63,592 nt of DNA from Phycisphaerales bacterium. GTDB taxonomy: Bacteria > Planctomycetota > Phycisphaerae > Phycisphaerales > UBA1924. Of the stretch, positions 8,596 through 17,117 are shown piece by piece. How positions within the stretch are numbered: position 1 is the stretch's first letter; each line of letters starts with the position of its first letter. The notes below the pieces were generated by a model. The model was not told the DNA's origin. It saw only the letters and a list, made by a program, of their open reading frames with translations, and ran no database searches. The translations under genes were made by a program, and so were the position numbers. The stretch is taken from assembly GCA_016741915.1 (NCBI GenBank), contig JACVCS010000011.1:1-63592 (forward strand). The letters are read 5' to 3'.

Positions 8596-9650
8596 TCCCC
8601 CTTCCCCATCTCAACCCGTCCCCTATCGGCATCGACATCACCAAGCGCGGCATCCACCTCGCCCAGGCCATCACCCCCGCCGACCCCCTCAGCCCCGTCC
8701 GCACCGCCTTTGTCCCGCGCGCCGCCGATGCAACCCCGCAGTCCGACGCGCAGCTCGTCGCCAATCTGCTCGATCGGCGCGACTTTGTTTCTCGCCGCGT
8801 GGTCATCGCCGCCCCGGGCGATTCCGCCTTCTCCGCCGTGCTCGATCTTCCACCTCGCTCCAGCGCCGCCCCCGTTGATCAGCTCGCCGCCATCGAACTC
8901 GCCCGCTCGCACAAACTCGACCCCAAAGACATCACCGTCGCCACCTGGCAGCTGCCCCTCCCCACCCGCGCGGGCGAGCCCGCCAAGCACATGGCCGTCG
9001 CGCTCCCCTCCGCCGCGGGCGAACGCCTCGTCGCCGCCTTCGAGTCCGAAGGCCTCTTCGTCGAAGCCATCGACGCCCGCGCACTCGCCATGGCCCGCGC
9101 GCTCACGCCCCACCCCGACGACGAAGGCTGCATCATCCCCATCCTCTGCGCCGACTGGCACCGCGCTTCCCTCACCGCCGTCTTCCAGGGTGAAGTTTTC
9201 TACGAACGCGCACTCGAGACCGCCCGCTTCCGCGCCCTCGACGCCGCCGTCCAAGCCACCGCCATCGACTCACCCGCCATCATCGACGAAATGCTCGCCG
9301 GCAGCCGCTCCGACGGCTCCGCACTCGAACCAACACTCGCCCAGCTCGCCTCATCCCTCACGCCCCTGGTCATCAGCCACGCCGCCGAACTCGTCGATCA
9401 GCTCCGCCTCTCCCTCGCCTATGTCGCCCAGCTCATGCCCCAGGCCGGCCTCTCACGCATTGAACTCATGGGCGAGCTCGCCTGCGTCCCCACCCTGGGC
9501 CAGGCCATCGCCGACGCCCTTCAGCTCGAAGTCACACTCCCCGACCGCGCCATCGTCGGCTCCGCGTCAATCACCCACCGCGCCGCCCTCGGCCCCGCCC
9601 TGGGCCTCTCCCTCCTCAACTCCCGCACCACCCCGGAGACCGCCCCGTGA
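8592..9650 (+). CDS. PilM-like actin-fold protein (cluster 1)
   Basis: The 352-residue protein starts at a GTG that overlaps the gspF stop. Residues 10-25 (IGIDITKRGIHLAQ) match the phosphate-1 loop of PilM/FtsA-type actin-fold ATPases. The C-terminal half contains the second-lobe motif AGLSRIELMGELACVPTLGQAIADAL, the usual place where these proteins end. PilM sits on the cytoplasmic face and binds the N-terminus of PilN. Here the next gene is a PilN-like protein starting with the expected VNLIPP peptide. The sequence is quite diverged from the cluster-2 PilM (this window, 32.9-34.2 kb), so the assignment rests on order plus these motifs. Confidence 0.8.
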   Translation: MIPLPHLNPSPIGIDITKRGIHLAQAITPADPLSPVRTAFVPRAADATPQSDAQLVANLLDRRDFVSRRVVIAAPGDSAFSAVLDLPPRSSAAPVDQLAAIELARSHKLDPKDITVATWQLPLPTRAGEPAKHMAVALPSAAGERLVAAFESEGLFVEAIDARALAMARALTPHPDDEGCIIPILCADWHRASLTAVFQGEVFYERALETARFRALDAAVQATAIDSPAIIDEMLAGSRSDGSALEPTLAQLASSLTPLVISHAAELVDQLRLSLAYVAQLMPQAGLSRIELMGELACVPTLGQAIADALQLEVTLPDRAIVGSASITHRAALGPALGLSLLNSRTTPETAP

Positions 9651-10261
9651 TGCGCGTCAACCTCATCCCACCCTCCGTCCTCACCGCCCGCGCACGCGCC
9701 CGCCGCGTTCGCATCTGGGGCTTCACCGCCGGCGTCTACGTCTCCCTCGCCGCCTCAGGCTGTCTCCTGGCCTTCTCGGGTGACCACGAATCCGTCCACA
9801 TCGAAGACCGCCTCGCCGAGACCACCGCCGAGATCGATTCACTCACCTCCGCCATCTCCAAACTCAAGATCGACATCGCCTCATCCTCGCGACAGATCGC
9901 CGCCGCCAAAGAGGTGACCGCCCACCCCGACTGGTCCACCCTCCTCTCCGTCGTCGCCGACGCCCGACCGCTGGGCCTCGTCCTCGACGACGTCGCCATC
10001 GACCCCGTCACGCCCAAGGCCGACCGCTCGACCAAATCCATCCAGCCCGCCTCCACACGCCCCTCCACCTACACCGTCACCCTCCGCGGCCTCGCCAAAG
10101 GCCCACGCGAAGTCACCGCCTTCGTCCTCAACCTCGAAGCCCTCACCCTCTTCGCCTCCGTCGAACTCCGCCAAAGCTCCGCCGCCCGCACCGCCGATTC
10201 CGACGCCGCCGCCTTCCACATCGTCTGCACCGTCGCCGACCAATCCAGGAGCACCCCATGA
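9647..10261 (+). CDS. PilN-like inner-membrane assembly protein (cluster 1)
   Basis: A 204-residue bitopic protein. The cytoplasmic N-terminus MMRVNLIPPSVL carries the short PilM-binding peptide typical of PilN (V/I-N-L-L/I-P). One transmembrane helix follows (WGFTAGVYVSLAASGCLLAF), then a coiled-coil stretch (AETTAEIDSLTSAISKLKIDI) and an alpha/beta periplasmic domain with VTLRGLAKGPREVTAFVLNLE. Tandem start codons GTG (9647) and ATG (9650) both fit; the overlap with the upstream stop is 1 to 4 bases. It pairs with the following PilO-like gene, as PilN and PilO form heterodimers. Confidence 0.85.
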   Translation: MMRVNLIPPSVLTARARARRVRIWGFTAGVYVSLAASGCLLAFSGDHESVHIEDRLAETTAEIDSLTSAISKLKIDIASSSRQIAAAKEVTAHPDWSTLLSVVADARPLGLVLDDVAIDPVTPKADRSTKSIQPASTRPSTYTVTLRGLAKGPREVTAFVLNLEALTLFASVELRQSSAARTADSDAAAFHIVCTVADQSRSTP

Positions 10262-10839
10262 AGCTCCCCCTCAACCCACGATCGCTCCAGCCACTCCTCG
10301 CCATCGACCTCGCCGCTCTCGGCTCGCTCGCGGCCATCACCGCCCTGGTCTACGTCGTCGCCATCCGCCCGGTCCAGGAGCGCCGCCTCTCCGTTGAACA
10401 GGACCGCGCCAAACTCGAAGAGTCCGAGCGCAACCTCCAGACCCTCCGCGACGAGCGCGCCCAACTCAACTCCACCCTCGCCACCATGAACCGCGCCCGC
10501 GCCCAGCAGCGCCTCACCCTTGAACCGCTCTCCAACGCCAACCGCCGCCTCGCCGCCTTCGCCGAACTCGCCGAGCTCGCCGCCGTCAAACTCAACACCC
10601 TCAAGCCCGATCAGCCCGTCCCCGGCCCCCGCGCCTCGACCCTCCCCATCCGTCTCAGCGGCGAATCCACCTGGCACGCCGCCCTCGCCTTCCTCACCTC
10701 CGTCCACGACCGCTACCCCGACACCGCCATCGTCTCCATCCGCCTCACCAGCAACCCCAAAGACCGCGCCGAGCCCGGGCCCTTCTCCTGCGACCTGAAC
10801 TGGTATGCCGCGCAGGAAAGTCCGAAAACCACCCCCTGA
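10258..10839 (+). CDS. PilO-like inner-membrane assembly protein (cluster 1)
   Basis: A 193-residue bitopic protein with one N-terminal helix (LAALGSLAAITALVYVVAI), a long Glu/Arg/Leu-rich coiled coil (residues 45-90, SVEQDRAKLEESERNLQTLR) and a compact periplasmic ferredoxin-like domain (IRLSGESTWHAALAFLTSVHDRYPDTAIVSIRL). This is the PilO/GspM layout. The ATG overlaps the preceding stop by four bases. It would form the periplasmic bridge with the PilN-like partner. Primary sequence is poorly conserved in the family, so topology and gene order are the main evidence. Confidence 0.82.
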   Translation: MKLPLNPRSLQPLLAIDLAALGSLAAITALVYVVAIRPVQERRLSVEQDRAKLEESERNLQTLRDERAQLNSTLATMNRARAQQRLTLEPLSNANRRLAAFAELAELAAVKLNTLKPDQPVPGPRASTLPIRLSGESTWHAALAFLTSVHDRYPDTAIVSIRLTSNPKDRAEPGPFSCDLNWYAAQESPKTTP

Positions 10840-10886
10840 CTTCATTTTCCCTTGCCCAGCTTCCCCGCCAATTGCTTCTTTGATGC

Positions 10887-11534
10887 ATGAAGCTGAACAA
10901 GGAGCGCAAGGTCTATCTCGCCATTCTGCTCGCCGCGGGCTCCATCTGGAGCGCCGACCGAGTCTTCTTCGCCGGCGGCCCATCCAGCGCCTCCGCCGCG
11001 GCCATCGACCCCGCGCCCTCCCCCTTGAGTACGCCCAGCAAACCGCTCGATTCGCAGGGCGCATCCTCCAAATCCTCCGCCAACGCCGCAAGCCCCGACT
11101 CCTCCTCCAAACCCTCCGCCACCGCCCAGCCCGCGGCTCAACCCTCCATCGCCGAACGCCTCTCCTCCATCCGCGCCGAGCTCGCCCAAGCCAACACCCT
11201 CCCCCTCAGCGGCTTCAACGACAACGACGGCTGGCTCACCCCAAAGGTCGTTCAACTCCCCACCCCGCAGGCCGAGTCCAAACCCCTGACCAGTGACCTC
11301 GCCCGCGCCTTCCGCGAACGACACACCCTCACCGCCGTCACCATCGACCGCGCTCGCCACTCCGCCTCCGTCCGCCTCAGCGGCCGCCACTCCGTCTCCC
11401 TGGGTGACACCATCGACGGCTTCAAACTCACCAAGGTCGATCAGTCATCCGCACGCTTCGAGTCCGATTCCGAAGTCGTCGAACTCATCCTGCCGCGCAC
11501 CCTGCCGTCCGAGAACTCCTCCGCACACCCGTAA
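10887..11534 (+). CDS. PilP/GspC-like periplasmic linker protein (cluster 1)
   Basis: The 215-residue protein has a signal-anchor helix near the N-terminus (KVYLAILLAAGSIW), a long Ser/Pro/Ala-rich unstructured linker (residues 30-95), and a small C-terminal beta domain (residues 140-205) with RHSASVRLSGRHSVSLGDTI and GFKLTKVDQSSARFES. The pattern 'value, then G-D-x-I-x-G-x-x-L-x-x-V' is what HR domains of GspC/PilP look like, and the cluster-2 counterpart has the same (RVGDSVGKYFVVKSI). That domain would dock on an outer-membrane secretin; no secretin gene is in this window. It is separated from PilO by 47 bp and from the pilin by 122 bp. Confidence 0.7.
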   Translation: MKLNKERKVYLAILLAAGSIWSADRVFFAGGPSSASAAAIDPAPSPLSTPSKPLDSQGASSKSSANAASPDSSSKPSATAQPAAQPSIAERLSSIRAELAQANTLPLSGFNDNDGWLTPKVVQLPTPQAESKPLTSDLARAFRERHTLTAVTIDRARHSASVRLSGRHSVSLGDTIDGFKLTKVDQSSARFESDSEVVELILPRTLPSENSSAHP

Positions 11535-11656
11535 CAAATCGACCAACCCGAGCCTTTCCACCCAGCCTGACCACCTCCCACTGAACCCCCCTGCTCATGG
11601 GGTCGATAGAGGAATGTCGGGAGTGCGCTCCAGACATACACAACCGGGAGTTGATC

Positions 11657-12142
11657 ATGAACCGTCCTCTTTCACGTCGTAACGCAGCCTTCACGCTCAT
11701 CGAACTGGTCATCGTCGTGGTGATCATCGGCATCCTCGCCGCCATCGCCGTCCCGCGCATGAGCCGCGGCGCCGCCGCCGCCAGCGACTCAGCACTCGTC
11801 GGCAACCTCACCCAGATCCGCAACGCCCTGGAAATGTTCCAGGCCGAGCACGGCGGCACCTACCCCGCTCTCGCCAAAGTCACCGACGCCCTCACCCAGT
11901 ACTCCGATACCACCCTGACCACCGTTCAGGATTCCAAGGACGAGTCCAAGGGCGTCATCTTCGGGCCCTACCTCCGCGCCGTCCCGCCCCTCCCCGTCGG
12001 CCCCCACCGCGGCAAGACCGCCTTCGTCGCCGCCATCGACGGCAACGGCGGCTGGGTCTACGACGACACCAAGGGCATCGTCAAAGCCAACGTCCCCAAC
12101 GGCAACAAGGACGCGATGGGCAAAGAGTACAACGCCTATTGA
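11657..12142 (+). CDS. Type IV pilin / GspG-like major pseudopilin
   Basis: A 161-residue prepilin with a short basic leader (MNRPLSRRNA), then AFTLIELVIVVVIIGILAAI, the class III methylation motif, with Glu5 of the mature chain present. The residue before the cleavage site is Ala11 instead of the usual Gly. After the helix the body resembles GspG: DSALVGNLTQIRNALEMFQAEHGGTYP, then GPYLRAVPPLPVG and the GGWVYDDTKG beta strands. I chose ATG 11657 because GGGAG lies just upstream; the frame extends 60 bases further without a better start. It would be the fibre subunit driven by the upstream ATPase and platform protein. Confidence 0.93.
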   Translation: MNRPLSRRNAAFTLIELVIVVVIIGILAAIAVPRMSRGAAAASDSALVGNLTQIRNALEMFQAEHGGTYPALAKVTDALTQYSDTTLTTVQDSKDESKGVIFGPYLRAVPPLPVGPHRGKTAFVAAIDGNGGWVYDDTKGIVKANVPNGNKDAMGKEYNAY

Positions 12143-12196
12143 TCTCGCCATCCTCACTCCCCTCCGAACCCTCTTCGACATTCACCAACTACCCCC

Positions 12197-12220
12197 GAAC
12201 CCCCGCCCTCGCGGGGGTTC
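12197..12220 (+). terminator. Hairpin terminator after the cluster-1 pilin gene
   Basis: A perfect 10-bp stem (GAACCCCCGC with GCGGGGGTTC) around a CCTC loop lies 55 bp after the pilin stop. Only a weak T-rich stretch follows, so termination may be partial and some transcripts could reach the STAS gene. Confidence 0.55.
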
Positions 12221-12350
12221 GCTCGTTTCCAACCCGCCGCGGTTTCACTGGAAAAACGCCCCTCCCTCACGGTTTCTTCACAAACTTCGCCACTCACCCG
12301 TTCTCGCGACCTCCACCCGGCGATATCCTCTTCGGTCAGGAGACCCGCCC

Positions 12351-12710
12351 ATGCTCTCCATCGAGTTCGACCAGCCCGACCCGAAAAACCCCGCCGCCCC
12401 GATGACCGTCCGTCTCATCGGCGAAGCCTCCCTCGCGGAGGAAGGCATCCTCGAACGCGCCGCCCTGCGCATCTCCGCCGCGCACCCCAAACTCGTCCTG
12501 CTCGACTTCAAGCACCTGCGCTTCCTCGCCTCACTGGCCATGAGCGAACTGGTCCAGATCCACCACGCCGTCTCCGCCCACGGCGGGCGGGTGGTCATCG
12601 TCGGCGCCGCCGGCGTCGTCCGCGATGCCCTCCACCGCTCCAAACTCCACCAAATCCTCCCCCTCTACGAAACCGCCCAGGAAGCCCTCCAAGCCCACCA
12701 ACCGGCCTGA
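12351..12710 (+). CDS. Second STAS-domain protein
   Basis: A 119-residue single-domain protein with the STAS pattern: an N-terminal strand (MTVRLIGEASLAEEG), the core strand-helix KLVLLDFKHLRFLASLAMSEL, then GGRVVIVGAAGVVRDALHRSKL and a C-terminal helix. At the phospho-acceptor position the usual Asp-Ser pair is replaced (KHLRFLASLAM), with Ser in the same region, so regulation by phosphorylation is less certain than for the STAS gene at 5196. AGGAG precedes the ATG. It stands alone after the pilin operon and its hairpin. Confidence 0.72.
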   Translation: MLSIEFDQPDPKNPAAPMTVRLIGEASLAEEGILERAALRISAAHPKLVLLDFKHLRFLASLAMSELVQIHHAVSAHGGRVVIVGAAGVVRDALHRSKLHQILPLYETAQEALQAHQPA

Positions 12711-12726
12711 AGCGCTCCCCGCGCTT

Positions 12727-12762
12727 ATTTGCTATTTGCAAATTTGCTATTTGCCATTTGGT
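12727..12762. repeat. Heptamer array ATTTGCY at the VIT/VWA stop codon
   Basis: Five units with a 7-nt period (ATTTGCT, ATTTGCA, one extra A, ATTTGCT, ATTTGCC, ATTTGGT). On the minus strand the units read GCAAATAG and supply the TAG stop of the VIT/VWA gene plus further downstream stops. It belongs with the arrays at 20471 and 24151. Confidence 0.75.
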
Positions 12763-15365
12763 TCCGCCGCCGCATCCACCGCAATCAACGCCGTCCAAGG
12801 CGTCGGCAGCCCGTACTGCATCGCGTGCGCCTTCAACTCACCCTCCAACGTCGGCAGCGTCGCGCTGTTCGCGTACGCCGTCATGTCCGCGATGCGACGT
12901 CTCGCCCAGACCAGCCCGATCACCGGGTTGCCCTTCTTCAGGTCCGTCACCGCCGGGTTCATCAGCGTGAACTTCACGTCGGGCCCCGTCCGACCGGTAA
13001 ACGACACCACGCTCGCCGGCTGGCGCACATACCGCCCGATCACCAGCGACGGGCGATCGATCAAGACGTCCAACGTCCGCCTCGGATACACATCGCTCCC
13101 CTTGGTCTGGTTGAACCCCAGGTTGATATCGATCTCCGCCGGCCGCGCAAGCCGCCCGGTCATCTCCGCCGCCATCGGCTCGATGTCCTCTTCACCCTGC
13201 ACGATCCCCAGCGCCCCGCGCCCAGCGCCCGCGATGAGCTTCATCAGCGCCCGCTCGCCCGAGTCCTTCCCCGTCTTCACCGCGACGCAGTACAGCCGAT
13301 TGAACTTCAGATCACCCTGCGCCAGCGTGAGCATCTCCGCCTTGTCGTCAATGCCGCCGCCGCTGATGACCACCACGATCCGCTGGAGTTGAGGCGAGCC
13401 CTTGATCGCCATCGCGCTGCGCACCGTCTCGGCGAGGTTCGTCTCCTTCGCGCCCTCGCCCTTGCTCAGGGCCGAGGCGAGATGGTCGTTCATCGCCTTC
13501 ACCGTCGCGGTCGTCCAGGCGGTGATGGAATCCCCGCCGCTGGGCACGCCCGGTCCCGGCGCGGTCCACACGCGCACGAAGTCGCCCTGCTGCATCCGTT
13601 TCAAGAGCGCCGCCACCGTCTTCTGCGCCAGCTCACGCTGCTCCGCGCTCATCCCCGCGCCGGTGTCCACCACCACGCACCATTCAATCTGCCGTCGCGG
13701 CGGCAACTGCGCCGTCGCCACCGGCGGCACTTTGATGGCCGCGAAATACGTATCCCCCATCTCATCGGTAAACGTCGCCAGCCCCGGGCGCACGTCCGGT
13801 CCGCTCGTCACCAGCACCCGCAGCTCAAAGTCGCTCGCGCCCACATCGCCGCCCGCCCCCAGCGCACCCAGCAGCTTCACCGTTCCCCGGCTCCGCGGCA
13901 GGTGCTTCTCACCCTCGGGCACCACCGCCTCGATCGCGTGCGTCACGCTCCGCACGCCCTCGATCGGCATGCACGCGTTCCACGCAACCGTCCCGCTCAC
14001 CTCGCCCTTCACACCCTTCAAAGGCACCTTCAGCACAAACTCGCCCGACTCCAAGGGCAGCACGTGGAAGTACGTCAGCTTCACCCCGACCGTCCCGCCC
14101 GGGGCGATGTTGCTCAGCCGGGCGGCGAAGACGTTGTCCTTCGGCGCAACGAGCGAGGCCTTCAAGCCGCGGTCGAGCGCGATGCCGTAGATCCGCCGGG
14201 CTTCCTCGCGCGGGCGGATCACCCCGCGGATCGTCCGCTCGCCGATGGTCATCACAAAGTCGTGCGGCGTGCCGTCGCTGGGCAGAGGCAGGCTGTACAC
14301 CGCCTCGCGCACGGGCTCGGCGCGATCGTTGCGGAAGCGCTGCTCGTACGTCACCAGGCTCATGTTCATGTCGACGCGAGCGCTGAAGCCCGTTGAAACC
14401 TGCGTCAGTTCGCTCGCGCTGCTCGTCGCATCGATCAACCTGCCGCAGCCTTCACGCGTCTGCTCACGCTTCGTTGCCGAAGCACCGAGCGCACCAACCG
14501 CCGGCGTATCGAGCTTCTCCAGCGCCGATTCGATGATCCACAGTTCCTCGTGCGGCGCGGGGAGCATCCCCGCGACCGTTTCGATCGTCACGGGCATGGG
14601 GACCACCGCGCCCGCCGCCTGCATCGCGGCGCGACGCTTCGCGTCTTCGTCCGTGCCGGGGGTGAAGACGTTCCGCAGCGCGGGCGGGCCCTCGTCGCCG
14701 AGGTTCAACGCCTGCGAGTTGGTGTAGCGAACATCAAGCGCGGGCCCGCCCGACGGAGGCAGCAGGTACTGCGTCAAGAGCCCCGCGCCCGGTGACCGTG
14801 GATCGAGCCCGCCCCCGAACTCCTCGGTCCCTCGCCCCGCGGGCATCGAAGGCGTCTCCGTCGGCGGCACCGTCGCGGCGGGGCTCGCACCGCTGGATTT
14901 CGGATCGATCGCCGCACCGCTGGCCGGCCCCGGCGCACCGGGCGCGGCGAGCTTGGCCTTGTCCTTCTGGTCAACTTCACGCCCGCCGGGCATCGGCGCG
15001 CCGCCGGTCACGGTGCGATCGGGTGCGGGCTGGGTGACGGGCGTCATCTCGCCCACCGCGCCCGCTTCACCCGTTGCGGGTTTGGCTGTTTGGACCTTCT
15101 CAGGTCGATCGGTTCGTGCGTCGCTCTTTGCGCCGGTTTCGATCCCCGGCTGCGTCGCGGGGGCGCTGCCGCGCGGCTCGGGCTCGCGCTTGCTCGCACA
15201 GCCGCTGAAGATCCCCCCCGCCAGCGCGATGGTCGCCAATGTTGAGGCGAAGGCCGTCCGCGTGCGCGGGGCGAGCCAACGCCGCGTCGCGGCCTGGGTG
15301 CTGGTGCGGTCGATGAAGCGCAGGCCCTCGCCTTGCGCGGGTTGGGCTTGGTTGGTGCTGGGCAT
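12747..15365 (-). CDS. VIT and von Willebrand A domain envelope protein
   Basis: About 872 residues. A hydrophobic segment ending in Cys (ATIALAGGIFSGC) suggests a lipoprotein or signal anchor. A Pro/Ala/Thr-rich linker (about 60-200) follows, then a VIT domain (about 330-460; SARVDMNMSLVTYEQRF, YSLPLPSDGTPHDFVMTIG, RPREEARRIYGIALDRG) and a VWA domain (about 560-740). The metal-site motif is degenerate: DTGAG replaces DxSxS and ISGGG replaces the usual TDG, although the Thr in KETNLAETV remains, so metal binding may be lost. ATG 15365 has GGAG 10 nt upstream; an in-frame ATG at 15407 would overlap the preceding stop. It is the last gene of the sigma-factor operon. Confidence 0.85.
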   Translation of the reverse strand: MPSTNQAQPAQGEGLRFIDRTSTQAATRRWLAPRTRTAFASTLATIALAGGIFSGCASKREPEPRGSAPATQPGIETGAKSDARTDRPEKVQTAKPATGEAGAVGEMTPVTQPAPDRTVTGGAPMPGGREVDQKDKAKLAAPGAPGPASGAAIDPKSSGASPAATVPPTETPSMPAGRGTEEFGGGLDPRSPGAGLLTQYLLPPSGGPALDVRYTNSQALNLGDEGPPALRNVFTPGTDEDAKRRAAMQAAGAVVPMPVTIETVAGMLPAPHEELWIIESALEKLDTPAVGALGASATKREQTREGCGRLIDATSSASELTQVSTGFSARVDMNMSLVTYEQRFRNDRAEPVREAVYSLPLPSDGTPHDFVMTIGERTIRGVIRPREEARRIYGIALDRGLKASLVAPKDNVFAARLSNIAPGGTVGVKLTYFHVLPLESGEFVLKVPLKGVKGEVSGTVAWNACMPIEGVRSVTHAIEAVVPEGEKHLPRSRGTVKLLGALGAGGDVGASDFELRVLVTSGPDVRPGLATFTDEMGDTYFAAIKVPPVATAQLPPRRQIEWCVVVDTGAGMSAEQRELAQKTVAALLKRMQQGDFVRVWTAPGPGVPSGGDSITAWTTATVKAMNDHLASALSKGEGAKETNLAETVRSAMAIKGSPQLQRIVVVISGGGIDDKAEMLTLAQGDLKFNRLYCVAVKTGKDSGERALMKLIAGAGRGALGIVQGEEDIEPMAAEMTGRLARPAEIDINLGFNQTKGSDVYPRRTLDVLIDRPSLVIGRYVRQPASVVSFTGRTGPDVKFTLMNPAVTDLKKGNPVIGLVWARRRIADMTAYANSATLPTLEGELKAHAMQYGLPTPWTALIAVDAAAEPNGK

Positions 15366-15403
15366 GGTGGTTCTTCTCCGTCGTCGCTCGCTGCGTTCGA
15401 CGC

Positions 15404-16054
15404 TCACGGGGTGCCGGGCTTCGCCGCGGGGTCGAACGGCACAACGGTAACACCCGGCGGCGGTTCCATCCGGTCGGCGGCGGCGTCACCCGCGGCCATC
15501 ATCTTTGCCCGCATCTGCCCCCAGGGGTTCTTCACCTCGGGCTCGAAGAAGACGTGCACCCGCGCCACCCGCTGCCGACCCGCGTCGGGCTTGAGCTCGA
15601 CCGTCCGCGCGCCGGGGTTCTCCCCCGCCCGGGCGGTGCTCATCGCGATAGCGCCCAGGATCACGCGGTTGTTCTGCAGCGCCGCCTTGTCGTAGTACGG
15701 CGCGTCGGCGAACCCCTTTGCCGAGCCACCCTCGATCCCCACGAGTTTCGCCCCCTCGGGCATCACCAGTTCGACCTGATAGCTTCCCACGGCTTTTTCT
15801 CCCCCGTCGACATAGACATCCGCCGCCGCGAACCACCCCATCGCGCTGGCGGCCTTCTTCGCTCCCGCCGCCGGTCGGGCCGCGGGCGCCACGGTGCTCG
15901 GCGAAGCCGACTGCGTGGCCATCGCCATGACGGAGGCGAGGCCGACAATCGCGCCGATGCCTATTGCCAGAGCGACGGACGCCGGCGCGCGCCGAGAATA
16001 CGCAGTTGTTGCGACTTTGCCGCTATTGGCCTTGAAGTACCTGAAAAGTTTCAT
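15404..16054 (-). CDS. Membrane-anchored protein with cohesin-like domain
   Basis: A 216-residue protein. A basic start (MKLFRYFKANSGK) and one helix (APASVALAIGIGAIVGLASVMAMA) anchor it; an Ala/Pro linker follows. Residues 65-175 form a beta-rich domain (AADVYVDGGEKAVGSYQVEL, AKLVGIEGG, VILGAIAMSTA, QRVARVHVFFEP). The order 'gxYQvel ... vGIegG ... Rvilgai ... RvArvhvff' is like cohesin domains, but that is my reading, not a search result. The start overlaps the stop of the anti-sigma-like gene (ATGA), and the VIT/VWA gene follows. It would be exposed outside the inner membrane. If truly cohesin-like, it could bind dockerin-like domains such as those in the 49-63 kb proteins. Confidence 0.65.
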   Translation of the reverse strand: MKLFRYFKANSGKVATTAYSRRAPASVALAIGIGAIVGLASVMAMATQSASPSTVAPAARPAAGAKKAASAMGWFAAADVYVDGGEKAVGSYQVELVMPEGAKLVGIEGGSAKGFADAPYYDKAALQNNRVILGAIAMSTARAGENPGARTVELKPDAGRQRVARVHVFFEPEVKNPWGQMRAKMMAAGDAAADRMEPPPGVTVVPFDPAAKPGTP

Positions 16055-16989
16055 GATCCGGTCCCCCTGCCTTCGCCCACGATTGGGCGCACAAACTCGT
16101 CCGCCGGGGTGAACTCGCCATCGCTGGGGATGTCCAGGGCCCAGAAATCGGGGCAGTCGATCCCCGCGCCGGGCGAGGCGCCGAGGTTCAGATTGACCGC
16201 CCGCGAGGCGAGCTGATCGACCTCGGCGAAGGTGAGCGCGCCGGCGCCGCCGAGGGAAAGGGCGGCGCGGACGTCCTCGCCGACCTGTTCGGGCCGGGCG
16301 AACGTGGGGACGATCGCGGCGGAGGCGAGGAGCGCCACGCGGTGGGCGTCGACGATGTCGGGCGCGCGGGCGGTTTCGGTCTTGCGGAGCAGGTCGTTGT
16401 ACCACGCGGGGTTGGTTGAGGCCTCCGCGCGCCCGGGTTTGGCGGCGAGGTTCGAACCCGCGGCGTCGATATCGCTGGCGCCGATGGTCGGCGAGGCACC
16501 GGTTGCGGTGCGGGCGGTGGCGGTGGTTCTGGGCAGGGGGCCGCGTGGATCGGCGGTGGAGTTGTCGGTGGTTTCGTTGGAGGAGGTGAGGCCGTAGGTC
16601 GGGGTGGCGGGTTGAGGTTGGCTCGGGGTGTTGGTCTGGGTGGAGAGAACGAAGGCGAAGACGAGGGCCGCGGCGAGGCCGGCGCCCGAGATCGCCCAGC
16701 GGTAGCGCACGAAGATGGGCAGATCGCGGCGAGCGCGTCCGGCTTCACTGCCCGCGACGGGCCCGGGGTGCAGGCGCATCGGGTGAGCTGAGGAGATGGG
16801 GTCGGCGGCGGAAGCGACGGAGGCGAAGTGCCCCTTGGCAAGATCGAGCACGCGGGCATCGAGGCGGGCGCGGGCGGTCTCGCTGACGCCCGACGCGGAG
16901 GCGTCGTAGAGCGACTTCAACCCCTGCGCCAGCATCGGCTGGTCGCTGGCGGCGTGATCGGGCTCGGGTTGGGTGTGGTCGTTGGACAT
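16051..16989 (-). CDS. Probable anti-sigma factor, single-pass membrane protein
   Basis: The 312-residue protein is encoded right after the ECF sigma factor on the same strand. The cytoplasmic N-terminal 100 residues (LKSLYDASASGVSETARARLDARVLDLA) are helical and could bind sigma; one transmembrane helix follows (WAISGAGLAAALVFAFVL), then a Thr/Pro-rich linker and a C-terminal domain with helices (LTFAEVDQLASRAVNLNLG). There is no zinc-binding HxxxCxxC motif, so it is not a classical ZAS anti-sigma. The role is inferred from topology and gene order. Its stop overlaps the start of the cohesin-like gene, so the proteins are made together. Confidence 0.6.
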   Translation of the reverse strand: MSNDHTQPEPDHAASDQPMLAQGLKSLYDASASGVSETARARLDARVLDLAKGHFASVASAADPISSAHPMRLHPGPVAGSEAGRARRDLPIFVRYRWAISGAGLAAALVFAFVLSTQTNTPSQPQPATPTYGLTSSNETTDNSTADPRGPLPRTTATARTATGASPTIGASDIDAAGSNLAAKPGRAEASTNPAWYNDLLRKTETARAPDIVDAHRVALLASAAIVPTFARPEQVGEDVRAALSLGGAGALTFAEVDQLASRAVNLNLGASPGAGIDCPDFWALDIPSDGEFTPADEFVRPIVGEGRGTGS

Positions 16990-17117
16990 GGTCTCGGTCT
17001 GGATCGTTCAGGGGCTGAAGGCCTCAAAAGGTTCACCCGTTCGAAGCGAGATCGGCGGCGGTTCTGCGGGTTGGACGGCCTCGCCGATTGGGCGGCTTTG
17101 CCCAAGTTGACGGGATT

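Noticed and set aside
12729..14396. Plus-strand frame of 555 codons
   Set aside because: Arg/His-rich antisense shadow of the VIT/VWA gene.
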